DNA of 64,000 nt from Cesiribacter sp. SM1 (GTDB taxonomy: Bacteria; Bacteroidota; Bacteroidia; Cytophagales; Cyclobacteriaceae): assembly GCF_020178975.1 (NCBI RefSeq), contig NZ_JAHXBU010000090.1, positions 1-64,000 on the forward strand. Reading direction: 5' to 3'. Positions 8,074 to 17,227 of the stretch are shown here, in pieces (the stretch's first letter is position 1; the number at the start of each line of letters is the position of its first letter). Position numbers and translations under genes: made by a program. The notes beneath the pieces were generated by a model. That model searched no databases and had not been told where the DNA came from. It was given only the letters and a program-made list of their open reading frames with translations.

Positions 8074-10224
8074 ATGTCGAGCCAACCTAATACAAGCAGA
8101 CGGAATTTTCTTAAGCAGTCGCTCCTGGCAGGGGGCGGACTCCTGATAGGCTTTAAACTTTACGGTGCCGGCCTGGCACCTGCTGGCGAAATAGAAAATG
8201 CAGCGCTGGCTGCCGGGAGTGTAGATTTCAACAGCTTTTTATCCATTGCCACCGATGGTACCGTAACCATTTTCTCCCCTAACCCTGAAATAGGGCAGAA
8301 TATCAAAACCTCCTTTCCCATGATTGTGGCCGAAGAGCTTGATGTGGACTGGAGCAGGGTAAAAGTGGTGCAGGCAGCCCTTGACAGTAGCAAATATGAG
8401 CGCCAGGTAACGGGAGGCAGCGGGGCAATTCCGCACTCCTGGAAGCGCCTGCGCGAGGCTGGTGCCACTGCCCGGCAAATGCTTATGGAAGCAGCTGCCA
8501 AACGGCTAAAAGTGCCTGTTGGCGAACTTAGCACCCAAAACAGCCTGGTGATGCATAAAGCCAGTGGCCGGCAGCTTGGCTATGGAGAACTGGCTGCCGA
8601 TGCAGCAAAACTGCCTGCTCCGGCTAATGTAAAGCTGAAAGACCCGAAAGATTTCAAGCTGATCGGCAAGGCAATCAACAATGTTGATAACGGGGACATC
8701 ATCACCGGGAAGCCACTTTACGGAATAGATTTTTACCGGGAAGGTATGCTCACGGCTATGGTTCAGCGCCCGCCAGCTTTTGGTATGAAAGTTAAATCTG
8801 TTGATGCCGCCGCTGCCAAAGCCATGCCGGGCATTGTAGATGTGGTACGCTTTGATGATAAAGTAGCAGTAGTGGGCAAAAGTACCTGGCAGGTAATGAA
8901 AGCCCGCAAAGCACTGAAGGTGGTGTACGAAAAAGGGGCAGCCCTTGAAAGCAGCACAGACCACGACCGGCTGTTCAAAGAGCTTTTAGATAGTAAGGAG
9001 GCAAGTGTGCGCCGGCAGGATGGCGATGTGGAAGCAGCTTTTAAACGTGCGGCAAAGGTGGTAAAAAGTGAATACCAGTGCCCCTTTCTGCCACACAGCC
9101 CGCTGGAACCCATGAACTTCTTTGCCCATGTACGAGCCGATGGTGTTGAGCTGGTTGGCCCCACCCAGACACCGGACCGTGCCCGCGGGGTAGCTGCCCA
9201 GATCACAGGCATTGCCCCGGAAAAAATTACCGTGGAGATGACGCGCATGGGCGGCGCCTTTGGCCGCCGTCTAATGGCTGATTATGTGGAAGAAGCTGTA
9301 CAGGTATCGAAGCTGGCGAAAGCCCCCGTTAAAGTTATCTGGACCCGGGAAGACGATATGACAGGAGGTAATTACCGCCCGGCGGTTCGCTATCGTTTCG
9401 AGGCCGCACTGGATGCCAGCGGCAACATGATTGGCTATAAACTACGTGGTGTTGGTATTAACGCAGGCAACCCTACCCGGGAGCACAATTTCCCCTCCGG
9501 CTCGGTAGAGAACCTCCTGATTGATTCCGTTGAACATCAGTCGCCCATTACCACAGCGCCTTGGCGTGCGCCCATTACTAACTTTCTGGCTTTTGCAGAA
9601 CAGTCTTTTATCGATGAGGTGGCCCAGGCAGCAGGCAAAGACCCTGTGCAGTTCAGGCTGGAGCTGATGGAAAAAGCCAAAAAATCGCCTGTTGGTAATA
9701 TTGGCTACGATATAGACCGGATGCAAACTGTTACCCGTATGGCTGCCGAAAAAGCAGGCTGGGGCAAAAAGCAGGGGGTACACCAGGGCTTTAGTGTTTA
9801 CTATTCTCACCGCTCCTATGTAGCCCAGGTAGGAGAGGTGGCGCTGGAAGGCGGCAAGCCTGTGCTTAAGAAAATATATGCGGTATCGGACTGCGGACAG
9901 GTTGTAAACCTAAGCGGTGCCCGCCAGCAGGTAATAGGGGGTATTGTAGATGGTCTGGGACATGCCATGTACGGTAACATGACCTTCAGGGAGGGCGCTC
10001 CCGAGCAGCAGAACTTCAACAACTATCGCCTGATTCGCCTGAAGGAAGTTCCGGAGGTAGAAATCCATTTTGTAGACAATGGCATAGAGCCTACAGGTCT
10101 GGGAGAACCTGCACTTCCGCCTACCGGTGCAGCCGTGGCCAATGCTATCTTCAAAGCAACCAGCAAGCGTATGTACAACCAGCCATTTCTCGAGCAGGAT
10201 GCCATGAAAGGGCTCTCTCAATAG
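8074..10224 (+). CDS. Molybdopterin-binding subunit of a xanthine dehydrogenase-family hydroxylase (isoquinoline 1-oxidoreductase beta-like)
   Basis: The protein has 716 residues. It starts with a twin-arginine signal (SRRNFLKQS, Arg9-Arg10), so the folded holoenzyme is probably exported to the periplasm. The molybdopterin-binding GGAFGRR lies near residue 392, and the catalytic-Glu region GLGEPALPPTG lies near 675. This is the single-chain large subunit of the IorB type. It forms a heterodimer with the 2Fe-2S protein encoded just upstream. The substrate is unknown; aldehydes or N-heterocycles are the usual ones for the family. The operon ends at a very strong hairpin terminator. No molybdenum cofactor synthesis or XdhC-like maturation gene is in the window. 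Confidence 0.92.
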   Translation: MSSQPNTSRRNFLKQSLLAGGGLLIGFKLYGAGLAPAGEIENAALAAGSVDFNSFLSIATDGTVTIFSPNPEIGQNIKTSFPMIVAEELDVDWSRVKVVQAALDSSKYERQVTGGSGAIPHSWKRLREAGATARQMLMEAAAKRLKVPVGELSTQNSLVMHKASGRQLGYGELAADAAKLPAPANVKLKDPKDFKLIGKAINNVDNGDIITGKPLYGIDFYREGMLTAMVQRPPAFGMKVKSVDAAAAKAMPGIVDVVRFDDKVAVVGKSTWQVMKARKALKVVYEKGAALESSTDHDRLFKELLDSKEASVRRQDGDVEAAFKRAAKVVKSEYQCPFLPHSPLEPMNFFAHVRADGVELVGPTQTPDRARGVAAQITGIAPEKITVEMTRMGGAFGRRLMADYVEEAVQVSKLAKAPVKVIWTREDDMTGGNYRPAVRYRFEAALDASGNMIGYKLRGVGINAGNPTREHNFPSGSVENLLIDSVEHQSPITTAPWRAPITNFLAFAEQSFIDEVAQAAGKDPVQFRLELMEKAKKSPVGNIGYDIDRMQTVTRMAAEKAGWGKKQGVHQGFSVYYSHRSYVAQVGEVALEGGKPVLKKIYAVSDCGQVVNLSGARQQVIGGIVDGLGHAMYGNMTFREGAPEQQNFNNYRLIRLKEVPEVEIHFVDNGIEPTGLGEPALPPTGAAVANAIFKATSKRMYNQPFLEQDAMKGLSQ

Positions 10225-10247
10225 TAACTTTGTTTGCAGTAGTCTAA

Positions 10248-10292
10248 AACTATGTCTGGAGAGAACTGGCCTCTCCAGACATAGTTTTTTTT
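10248..10292 (+). terminator. Intrinsic terminator of the molybdenum hydroxylase operon
   Basis: A perfect 16-bp stem (10248-10263 with 10271-10286, core TATGTCTGGAGAG) is followed by eight T. It is unusually long and stable. Confidence 0.95.
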
Positions 10293-10336
10293 CTGTTGTA
10301 GTCCAGGTAAAATACCTGCAGGCATTCCGGTTAGGG

Positions 10337-10828
10337 TTATTTTAGTGCTGCTCTTTCAAATTCAAAAGGAATTTCCATACTGCCTCCTGAAATTACAGCC
10401 TTGATCTTATTCCCAGCTTTAGCATATACTATTTTCTTAGGGAACTCATTTTCCTGATTTTCACAGGCAAAGCTTTCCCTCTCAACATTTGTCAGTTTAA
10501 ATACTGTTGGTTTGGATTCTCCTTTTCCTGTTACTTCAAAATTCCAACCAGTCTCTGATTTAACCAGCCGCACATGTTCCTGCCATACAGTATCGTTGTT
10601 CTGCAATGTGAAGCCGAACCCCTTATACTCGGTATCATTTTTCATGTTCCAGGTTTCAAAAGTTTTTCTATCCTCTTCTTCATTAATACTTTGCCAGTTT
10701 CCTACCAGCCAATCAAAGTTTTCGCTGGTATTTAGGGTTGCCTCATTAACAGCTGTAGAGGTAGAGGTATCCTCATTTTTACAGGAAATTGTAAAAGCAA
10801 TCCACATAACTAAAACTAATCTTATCAT
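10337..10828 (-). CDS. Putative lipoprotein, DUF6265-like
   Basis: I place the start at the internal ATG (10828). It gives a clean lipoprotein signal (MIRLVLVMWIAFTISC) whose Cys16 follows a lipobox-like FTIS; the open frame itself extends 33 bases further upstream. The mature part begins with the motif FDWLVGNWQS and ends in a compact beta-rich domain with GGSMEIPFEFER, as in DUF6265 proteins of Bacteroidota (lipocalin-like). Length is 163 residues. Function is unknown; it is probably periplasmic and inner- or outer-membrane anchored. Confidence 0.7.
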   Translation of the reverse strand: MIRLVLVMWIAFTISCKNEDTSTSTAVNEATLNTSENFDWLVGNWQSINEEEDRKTFETWNMKNDTEYKGFGFTLQNNDTVWQEHVRLVKSETGWNFEVTGKGESKPTVFKLTNVERESFACENQENEFPKKIVYAKAGNKIKAVISGGSMEIPFEFERAALK

Positions 10829-10926
10829 GGTATTTTTAAAGCTTGTAGGGGGCTCGTTCATTCAGAGAAACAGTGGCTATTTACCGCTGAGTCTGGCCAG
10901 ACGATAAGTTAGAGGTTTGCTTGTTC

Positions 10927-10960
10927 AATGGCAAAGAGCTGTTACAGCCTTTGCATTATT
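10927..10960. repeat. Dispersed hairpin-forming repeat, copy A
   Basis: This 34-base sequence matches 18813-18847 at about 30 positions. It contains the inverted repeat GCAAAG ... CTTTGC with an inner GCTG ... CAGC, so it can fold into a small hairpin followed by an AT-rich tail. It lies in the gene-free 10862-11266 interval. Copy B abuts a group IIC intron. Confidence 0.5.
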
Positions 10961-11175
10961 TATTTTCTAACTGAGTGTCGGATGTTTAACAGCATTTAGC
11001 GCAAAACCTATCTCAAAGTATAAATAAGCGCATAGCAGTACTGGCTATCCTATTTACCTTCCCAACCTTTACCACCGTCTGTGTTTGTTTCATAATACGG
11101 ATAATCCAGATGCCGATCTTTATCTTCAACCTAACCTCTTTGAGAAAACTGATGCCAAAAAGCCACATTATTAGC

Positions 11176-11207
11176 TTTGTTGAATATAATTGTATTTTTT
11201 ACGTTTA
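11176..11207 (+). promoter_or_regulatory. Predicted Bacteroidota promoter for the GH43 gene
   Basis: TTTG (11176-11179), a 20-base spacer and TACGTTTA (11200-11207) match the TTTG-N19/20-TAnnTTTG consensus at 11 of 12 positions. The -7 box ends 59 bases before the ATG at 11267. The rest of 10862-11266 holds only the hairpin repeat at 10927-10960 and no gene that I can support. Confidence 0.45.
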
Positions 11208-11266
11208 TATTTAGAAAAGCAAGACCGGTAAACTAAGGCTGCTTAAACACTATCAGCACAAACAAA

Positions 11267-12316
11267 ATGAACCACTTTAAATTTTTAAAACTTATCCTGG
11301 TATTAACGCTCATTTTCAGTGGATTGGCGGTAAATGCGCAGAAGCCGAAGAAGAACCAGTTCAACAACCCATTGGCCTTGCAAAGGGCAGATCCACATGT
11401 GACGAAAGCTGCTGACGGTACTTATTATTTTATTGCCACAGTACCTGAGTACGACCGCATTGAATTACGCAAGTCAAAAACCATCAATGGCATAAAAGAA
11501 GCAGAACCGGTGGTAGTATGGCGCAAGCATGATACAGGCCCCATGGGTAACCACATCTGGGCTCCCGAACTGCATCGCATAGATGGAAAATGGTATATCT
11601 ATTTTGCAGCTGGCTCGGCCGAGGACAAATGGAAAATACGCATGTACGCCTTGTCGAACGAGTCGGAAGATCCAACAAAGGGCGAATGGAAAGAGGAAGG
11701 ACAGATTGTGGCCAAAAGAGATGAGTTTTCCCTGGATGCCACCACCTTTGAACATAAGGGCCAGCGTTACCTGATATGGACTGACAGAGCATCGGATACG
11801 GTGGTGAACACGGGCATTTATATTGCAAAGATGACCAGTCCTACCACCTTAGATGACAAACAGGTAGTGATTTCACAGCCTGAATATGAGTGGGAAATCC
11901 AGGGGCACAGAGTAAACGAGGCTCCTGCAGTACTAATCCGCAAGGGGAAGGTTTTTGTGACCTTCTCTGCCAGTGCCACCGATGCCAACTACGCCATAGG
12001 ATTACTTTGGGCCGATGCAGACGCCGACCTTCTTGATCCTGCCTCATGGAACAAACTACCTGAACCTGTTTTTTCTACCAACGAAAGCCTTAAACGGTTC
12101 GGCCCCGGGCATAACAGCTTTACAGTGGCTGAAGATGGCAAAACTGATGTGATGATTTATCATGCCCGCGACTACAAAGATATTGATGGAGAGCCTCTGT
12201 ACGATCCCAACCGCCACACACGTGCCAGGGTACTGAAATGGACCAAAGATGGTATGCCTTATTTTGGCCAGGACCTGGGCGACAATGAAATGGCATCAGA
12301 AAAGGGAAAAAAGTAA
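11267..12316 (+). CDS. Secreted glycoside hydrolase family 43
   Basis: The protein has 349 residues with a signal peptide of about 24 residues (ending VNAQ). A five-bladed propeller domain carries the three GH43 acidic residues: Asp42 in RADPH (general base), an Asp near 155 in SLDATTFE (pKa modulator) and a Glu near 217 in NEAPAVL (general acid). WAPELHRIDGKWYIYFAAG is also a family signature. GH43 enzymes are arabinofuranosidases or beta-xylosidases. It lies next to a broken esterase gene of carbohydrate esterase type (12585-14738), which suggests a small hemicellulose-degrading set. A predicted promoter is directly upstream. Confidence 0.9.
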   Translation: MNHFKFLKLILVLTLIFSGLAVNAQKPKKNQFNNPLALQRADPHVTKAADGTYYFIATVPEYDRIELRKSKTINGIKEAEPVVVWRKHDTGPMGNHIWAPELHRIDGKWYIYFAAGSAEDKWKIRMYALSNESEDPTKGEWKEEGQIVAKRDEFSLDATTFEHKGQRYLIWTDRASDTVVNTGIYIAKMTSPTTLDDKQVVISQPEYEWEIQGHRVNEAPAVLIRKGKVFVTFSASATDANYAIGLLWADADADLLDPASWNKLPEPVFSTNESLKRFGPGHNSFTVAEDGKTDVMIYHARDYKDIDGEPLYDPNRHTRARVLKWTKDGMPYFGQDLGDNEMASEKGKK

Positions 12317-12363
12317 AGAAACAATAGCATTTTCAGGCTTTTACAATAGGTGTTGAGCCAATA

Positions 12364-12394
12364 TTGGGGTTCAGGGGGTGCTCCTGAACCCCAA
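12364..12394. other. Strong 12-bp hairpin without T run
   Basis: TTGGGGTTCAGG (12364-12375) and CCTGAACCCCAA (12383-12394) form a perfect stem with a 7-base loop, 48 bases after the GH43 stop. No T tract follows on either strand, so it is at best an imperfect terminator or an mRNA-stabilising structure. Confidence 0.5.
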
Positions 12395-12513
12395 CTCATT
12401 TTAGCTTTCCTGTTAAATATGTTGGTTGCTTTCCTGTTAAATCGTTTGGTTATTTGAACAAACAACTGTGAACAGCTGCATGTGATTGCCAAAGGTTAAA
12501 TTCTTTGTAGCTC

Positions 12514-12548
12514 GTTCAAAATCAATACCAAGGGTGTTCCTTCAGCTT
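12514..12548 (+). mobile_element. Short transposase remnant (IS1182-like)
   Basis: Translated on the plus strand, about 12 codons read FKINTKGVPSA and then stop. This resembles GLSKINTRGILSA in the better-preserved remnant at 14929-15186, and the DNA is similar there too. It is too short to be certain. It suggests that a second decayed copy of the same transposase once lay on the left side of the esterase pseudogene. Confidence 0.35.
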
Positions 12549-12584
12549 AATGACTTACTGGCCTATTCAATTGTGTGCTGGCTT

Positions 12585-14738
12585 TTATTTAAATAGTAAC
12601 TGTGAAAAATCAACCAGATTACGTCTCCAAACCATCCAGGTGTGCTGGCCGGGGGTAATCACTTCATCGAACTCCACGCCAATAGATTTTAACCATAACT
12701 TATATTCCATAGAAAAAGCAAATTCTCCGTCCCGGTCTCCGGTTGCAATCCATAGTAGTTTAATCTTATTATTGATGTTGGCATCTAATTCCGGGAATAC
12801 TTTTTTGAAAAGTGGTGCATCTAGCAATAACTCCGGTTGTTGAACGGTGCTGCGGTCCCGGTTCATGCCATACATCACCACCGCTGAACTAAAACCGCCA
12901 ATGTAAGCAAACACATCAGGGTTATTCAATCCAATAAATAAGGATTGTCCGGCGCCCATAGATAACCCGGTTATGGCTCTATCTTCAGCTTTACTTCCAA
13001 CATTATAATTCCTTTCTACAAAAGGAATTACTTCAGTTAACAATGATTTTGTGAATGTTTCAAAGGCTCCTCCATAACCTTGTGTGATATTTTCAGGATC
13101 TCCATAGCCCAACGGGCATACGATGACCATAGGAGCTATTTTGCCCTGTGCAATTAAATTATCGAGAATGAAATTAGCCTTTCCGGCTGTAAACCAGGAT
13201 TCTGCATTTTCGGTTAAACCGTGCAAAAGGTACAGGGTTGGATATTTCTGTTTGCGCTTTGGGTTATAGCCAGGAGGGGTATAAATGTAAAAATCGCTCT
13301 GATCGCCAATGATGGCAGATTCATAAAAGTGTCTCGTGATTGCACCGTGAGGCACATTGGTTTGTTCCCAGGGTTCTGGATTTTCTGCTGGTATTTGAAC
13401 TATACTGTTTCCAACCCTCATTTTGTAACCGGTAGTAATTTCCGGATTTACCGGATCCGGTACATTCAAGCCATCTATTGAAAAGCTATAGGGGTATACA
13501 TCCGGAGCAAGGGGAGACGTTGTGACCGACCACATGCCATCAACTTCTTTTTCCATGGCTACAGGCTTCAATCCTGAAATATGTAAGCTTACTTCTTCTG
13601 CCTTAGGGGCGTCTATTCTGAATGTTACGCTGTTATCCGGATGTACCTCGGGCGAAATAGCTAAAGTTCTGCCAAAGAATTGCATGCGGCCTTCTTGTGG
13701 AGCTTTATTGTTGTTCAGCATTTCAACACCTCCAATCCAGGCCATTGCATCAGGACCTTCAAAGCCAGTTATTTTTCTGGTGATCTCCAGGGTGGTCAAA
13801 TCAATTTCGGTAATAAAGTTTTCGTTGGTTGTTCCAATAAATATGTGCTTGCCATCAGGATTGATAAAAATGGGTTCCGTTCCTGCACCTAGCTGGAAGT
13901 TCTTAACGGTTTTATGTGTCTTTGTATCTACAATAACAGCATTACCTTCCCGGGAGCCAGCTGCTACTACATATTTTCCGTCTAAGGTGAACTGCAGTCT
14001 TGCAATTCCTCCTATTTCGGGAACATCAAACTTTTCTGTCACTTTTTTATCGGCTATATCCACCACAGCTATTTCTCCTTTTCTGCGGAGGCCAATCCAG
14101 GCTTTGGTGCCATCCGGGCTCAATGCCACACCCTCCGGGCTCTCACCGACTGATAGAATGGTATGTTTCTATGAACCGCCTTGTAAGGGATCCTCACCCT
14201 GTAAATCATAAATGGAGACAGTGCCGGAACCCCTGTTCGTGGCAACTATATGTTTGCCGTTATCCGTAATCACCAACATGTGCGTTTGGTCTTGTCCGGT
14301 TCCGTTAATCCAGCTTAGTTTGTCCTTTTCGGGATCGTAGGCACCAATTACTCTCGATCCTTCTGCTGTAAAATAGAATAAGCCCTTGTGGTAAACTGCC
14401 CCGTGCGGATTCCAAAGATTCCCTAAATCTATCCTCCGGATTTCCTTCTGTTGGGCAATGTCAATCAGGGATAGGGTATTGCTGGGCTCACGGTAGCTCC
14501 CGGTATTGGTAACGAGCGCGTACTTTTTGTCTGTAGATACAGCTACTTCATGAGGTTCATTTCCAACTGGAATTGTTTTTAAGATCTTGCCTGATTTGGA
14601 ATCTAAGAAGGCTAAACTTCCCGGGAAATTACCATTACTTTTGATTTTGTTAACCACTAAAACATCCGGACTTTGCGCGATGGCACAGAACGGTGTTACT
14701 ATCAGCAGCAGTAACAGTCTGACGATGTCTTTCTTCAT
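12585..14738 (-). pseudogene. Secreted beta-propeller / E-set / esterase protein interrupted by an in-frame amber codon
   Basis: From the ATG at 14738 the frame encodes a signal peptide (about 21 residues, ending CAIAQ) and YncE-like propeller blades, then stops at TAG (14169-14171). The same frame continues without a shift: 13 codons (KHTILSVGESPEG) lead into more propeller (VALSPDGTKAWIGL), an E-set/CBM48-like domain, and an alpha/beta-hydrolase esterase domain of the FrsA/feruloyl-esterase (CE1-like) type. The esterase has nucleophile Ser593 in GLSMGAG, an acidic GDRDGE and a His in GQHTW. The whole frame is 718 codons. The simplest reading is a TGG or CAG codon mutated to TAG, or a base error. 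Without readthrough, only a useless 189-residue propeller fragment would be exported. A GTG could restart translation at 14129, but that product would lack a signal peptide. Confidence 0.85.
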
Positions 14739-14928
14739 GTTGCTTTGACTGTATTTTCTTTCAAAGGTTTAATTAGCTTTAGATACAGTTCGGAAAGTTG
14801 TTATAGTCCTGGTATGCACACAACTGAATACTGCCGGTGAGCATACTCCGGCTGATCTGTAAGCATGCAATAGGATTTTCAGATATCCTTGAACGAGCTA
14901 TCGAAAGGCTGGATTTCAGAAGAGCCAG

Positions 14929-15186
14929 GTGGGTGAAGAAAAAATGATCCTCAACGGTAGAACCAGTGTTTGGCCACCATGGAATGGCACCCTGATCAAC
15001 TACATGGGCCTGTCAAAAATCAACACCAGGGGCATCCTTTCAGCTGATAAAAAGATGCTCATGGCAGCAGCTGCCTATAACCTCAAGAAATGGATAAACT
15101 TCTGTTCCATTACCAGGCCGCCGGAGCGGACGAAAAACAGCCGCTTTGGTAGCCCCTGTAGTGGCTGTGCCGGCTGTTTTTTGTGA
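14929..15186 (+). mobile_element. C-terminal remnant of an IS1182-family transposase
   Basis: The plus-strand frame reads NGTLINYMGLSKINTRG, then ADKKMLMAAAAYNLKKW. This is characteristic of the last 50 or so residues of IS1182-type DDE transposases of Bacteroidota. Upstream in the same frame a stop occurs at 14890-14892 and the catalytic domain is absent. Downstream the frame drifts into non-homologous sequence. It is a dead fragment with no flanking terminal repeats that I can identify. The rest of the 14739-15296 interval shows no gene. Confidence 0.7.
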
Positions 15187-15296
15187 AACTTGATCTGGCG
15201 GGAAAATTTAGAAGTAGTTGGCCTTAGGAAAATGAACAGTAAGCCTACTTTCATAGAGTTTTGCAATAGTTGCTGTTGTTAGGCGTAGTGTCTTTT

Positions 15297-15878
15297 TTAT
15301 TGTAAATGCCTGGGTTTTTGTTTTTGGCCTGCATGTTCTACTATTTCAATGATTCGTTTTTGTCTTGTCTCTGAACGTTTAGCAAGTACAAGCCACTGCA
15401 AAATTGATTTTCTGACTGATTTACTTAAGCTTAGGAAAAAGTCTTTTGAATTTGGTTTTTTTTCAAATTCCACCTCTAGGTCTTGCGGAATAATCAGTTC
15501 TTCAACTTGGTCCAGGATTGTCCAGGAGCCATTTTGTTTGGCAACTTCAATGCTTTTGCAACCTGCTTCTGTCATCAGGCCACTTTCAATGAGTTGTTGA
15601 ACTTTTCTTTTGTTGATTTTTGACCAGGTGCTGTTAGGTTTTCGCCTGCTGAAAAACTGATGTGATGTCTCTTTATCAATCTTTATTTTTTTACTATCTA
15701 TCCACCCAAAGCATAGAGCTACATCTACCGCCTCGCTCCAGGAGATAGATTTTTTATCTGAACTTTTATTATAGAAAACAAGCCATACAGCTTGTTTGGA
15801 AAGATGGTTTTTTTCTAACCATTTTCGCCAATCTGTACGGCTTGCCGGATAAAATATTTCTATCTCGCTTTGTTGCAT
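15297..15878 (-). CDS. YdeI/OmpD-associated family protein
   Basis: The protein has 193 residues and is cytosolic. The N-terminal half has the family hallmarks: FYPASRTDWRKWLEKNH, AVDVALCFGWIDSK and FFSRRKPNSTWSKINKRKV. The C-terminal half (FFLSLSKSVRKSILQWL...AKRSETRQKRI) is the helical OmdA-type tail. Family members have been linked to bacteriocin or antimicrobial peptide tolerance, but the biochemical role is unknown. It starts 1 base after the stop of the RidA gene, so the two form an operon. Confidence 0.85.
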   Translation of the reverse strand: MQQSEIEIFYPASRTDWRKWLEKNHLSKQAVWLVFYNKSSDKKSISWSEAVDVALCFGWIDSKKIKIDKETSHQFFSRRKPNSTWSKINKRKVQQLIESGLMTEAGCKSIEVAKQNGSWTILDQVEELIIPQDLEVEFEKKPNSKDFFLSLSKSVRKSILQWLVLAKRSETRQKRIIEIVEHAGQKQKPRHLQ

Positions 15879-15879
15879 A

Positions 15880-16272
15880 TTACCTCACAACGGTGGCTTC
15901 AAGCTCTACTGTTAAAGTTGCAAAAAGTCCTTTCACTTCAAGTAGTGTAGTAGCCTGTTGGATTCCGTGCTTATGAATAAACGGCACATAAACATCCATA
16001 CAGGTAGTAAAAAATTCCTGCGTAGAGGTTGTGTACACATTCAGTCTTACAATGTTTTTGCATTCATAGCCCGATTCGCTGATCAACTGTTCTACATTAG
16101 CAATAGTTTGTATCAGTTGTGAACGCATATCGCCCTGGCTTGGAACGCCCGTGGCATCTATTGCTACTTGTCCTGAACAGTATAGTGTGCCTGATGCATT
16201 TCTTACTTCAACTGCCTGTACCGAATTAGTGTTTTTTCCCCAGGCCCAGGGATCGAATGTTTGTTTTTCCAT
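15880..16272 (-). CDS. RidA family (YjgF/UK114) protein
   Basis: The protein has 130 residues, typical length. Recognisable parts are GTLYCSGQVAIDATG, the QLIQTIANVEQLISESGYECKNIVRLNVYTT region and the C-terminal ATTLLEVKGLFATLTVELEATVV. Classical RidA deaminates reactive enamines/imines using an Arg near position 105 (IRxC context). That arginine is not present here, where the sequence is TLLEVKGL, so this is a non-canonical Rid-family member whose deaminase activity is doubtful. It is the first gene of a pair with the YdeI-like gene, downstream of the WYL regulator. Confidence 0.85.
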   Translation of the reverse strand: MEKQTFDPWAWGKNTNSVQAVEVRNASGTLYCSGQVAIDATGVPSQGDMRSQLIQTIANVEQLISESGYECKNIVRLNVYTTSTQEFFTTCMDVYVPFIHKHGIQQATTLLEVKGLFATLTVELEATVVR

Positions 16273-16347
16273 TTTGTATTGTTTTAAAATCTATAATACA
16301 AAGATGGAGCAGGGTAGTGACAGCCTTATGTCAGGGGTTGAAATGCA

Positions 16348-17040
16348 TCAATGGAATTTATCAAAAAATTCCTGTAATGTCATTTTATGTTGTTCAAACT
16401 TCTCCGGTAGAATTTCCATTTTTGTTATTCTATCTAAACGGAAATATCTGAATGCTGAACGTAGACGGCACCAGGCGATGAGGAGCCAGTTCTCAGTTGT
16501 GCTTACCAGTGCAAATGGCTCAATTTTTCTGCTGGTTTTTTCGCCTTGTTCGTTGGTGTAATCAATTTTTATCAGGTAAAAATTGGTTAGCGCGAATTGC
16601 AACTGTGAAACATTACTGCTGTTTCTTTCTCTGTTGATGTTCTGTTCAAAGCGGGTTCTGTCGGCCAGCAAATTTGCTTTGTCTTTCTCCGATTGACGAA
16701 GTACCGCTTTTATTTTGTCGATTGCTTCCGTATAGTCCCTGATAAAAGAAGTGTCTTTGTTCTTCAAAACCAATTGTTCGGCAAGAATCAAAGCATTTGC
16801 CTGGGCTTCTGAAAACATAACAGGCGGAAGCTTATAACCTTCCATTAATGTATAGCCTTTTCCGTCTTCTGTGATGATAGGAATGCCTGCTTGTTCTAAA
16901 GCCCTAATGTCACGGTAGATTGTTCTTACGCTAACATTGAATTTTTCTGCCAGATCAGTCGCTGTAGAAAGTCGTTTGGTTTGCAGTTGTGTTAGAATGG
17001 CAGTCAGCCGTGAAAGTCGCTTAGTGTCATTATCTTTCAT
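16348..17040 (-). CDS. YafY-type transcriptional regulator with HTH and WYL domains
   Basis: I place the start at the ATG at 17040 (MKDNDTKRLSRL, 230 residues). The frame extends to 17127, but that extension has no family character. The HTH is at residues about 8-60 (LSTATDLAEKFNVSVRTIYRDIRALEQAGIP). The WYL domain is at about 135-215 (LIKIDYTN...IEPFALVSTTENWLLIAWC). It is immediately upstream of ridA and the YdeI-like gene on the same strand and plausibly regulates them. It is paralogous to the regulator at 1201-1890. Confidence 0.88.
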   Translation of the reverse strand: MKDNDTKRLSRLTAILTQLQTKRLSTATDLAEKFNVSVRTIYRDIRALEQAGIPIITEDGKGYTLMEGYKLPPVMFSEAQANALILAEQLVLKNKDTSFIRDYTEAIDKIKAVLRQSEKDKANLLADRTRFEQNINRERNSSNVSQLQFALTNFYLIKIDYTNEQGEKTSRKIEPFALVSTTENWLLIAWCRLRSAFRYFRLDRITKMEILPEKFEQHKMTLQEFFDKFH

Positions 17041-17227
17041 TTTTCTGTCTGACCTATGGAGAATTGCATGATTTGTGGCATTAAGCCTAAGGTATTGGGT
17101 ATTGCCGCAGTTAGGGATTAAACGCACTTACGCTAAATACAGCACCAATGTACAAAAAATAGGGCTGACGAAGATGATAGCATGTTAAACCCACTGCAGC
17201 AATACCTTGTTATGAGTTGCTTTTCTT

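Noticed and set aside
14169-14171. Programmed readthrough, selenocysteine or pyrrolysine at the in-frame stop
   Set aside because: The codon is TAG, not TGA, no SECIS-like or PYLIS-like structure is evident, and the site is in a propeller blade rather than an active site. A nonsense mutation or base error is simpler.
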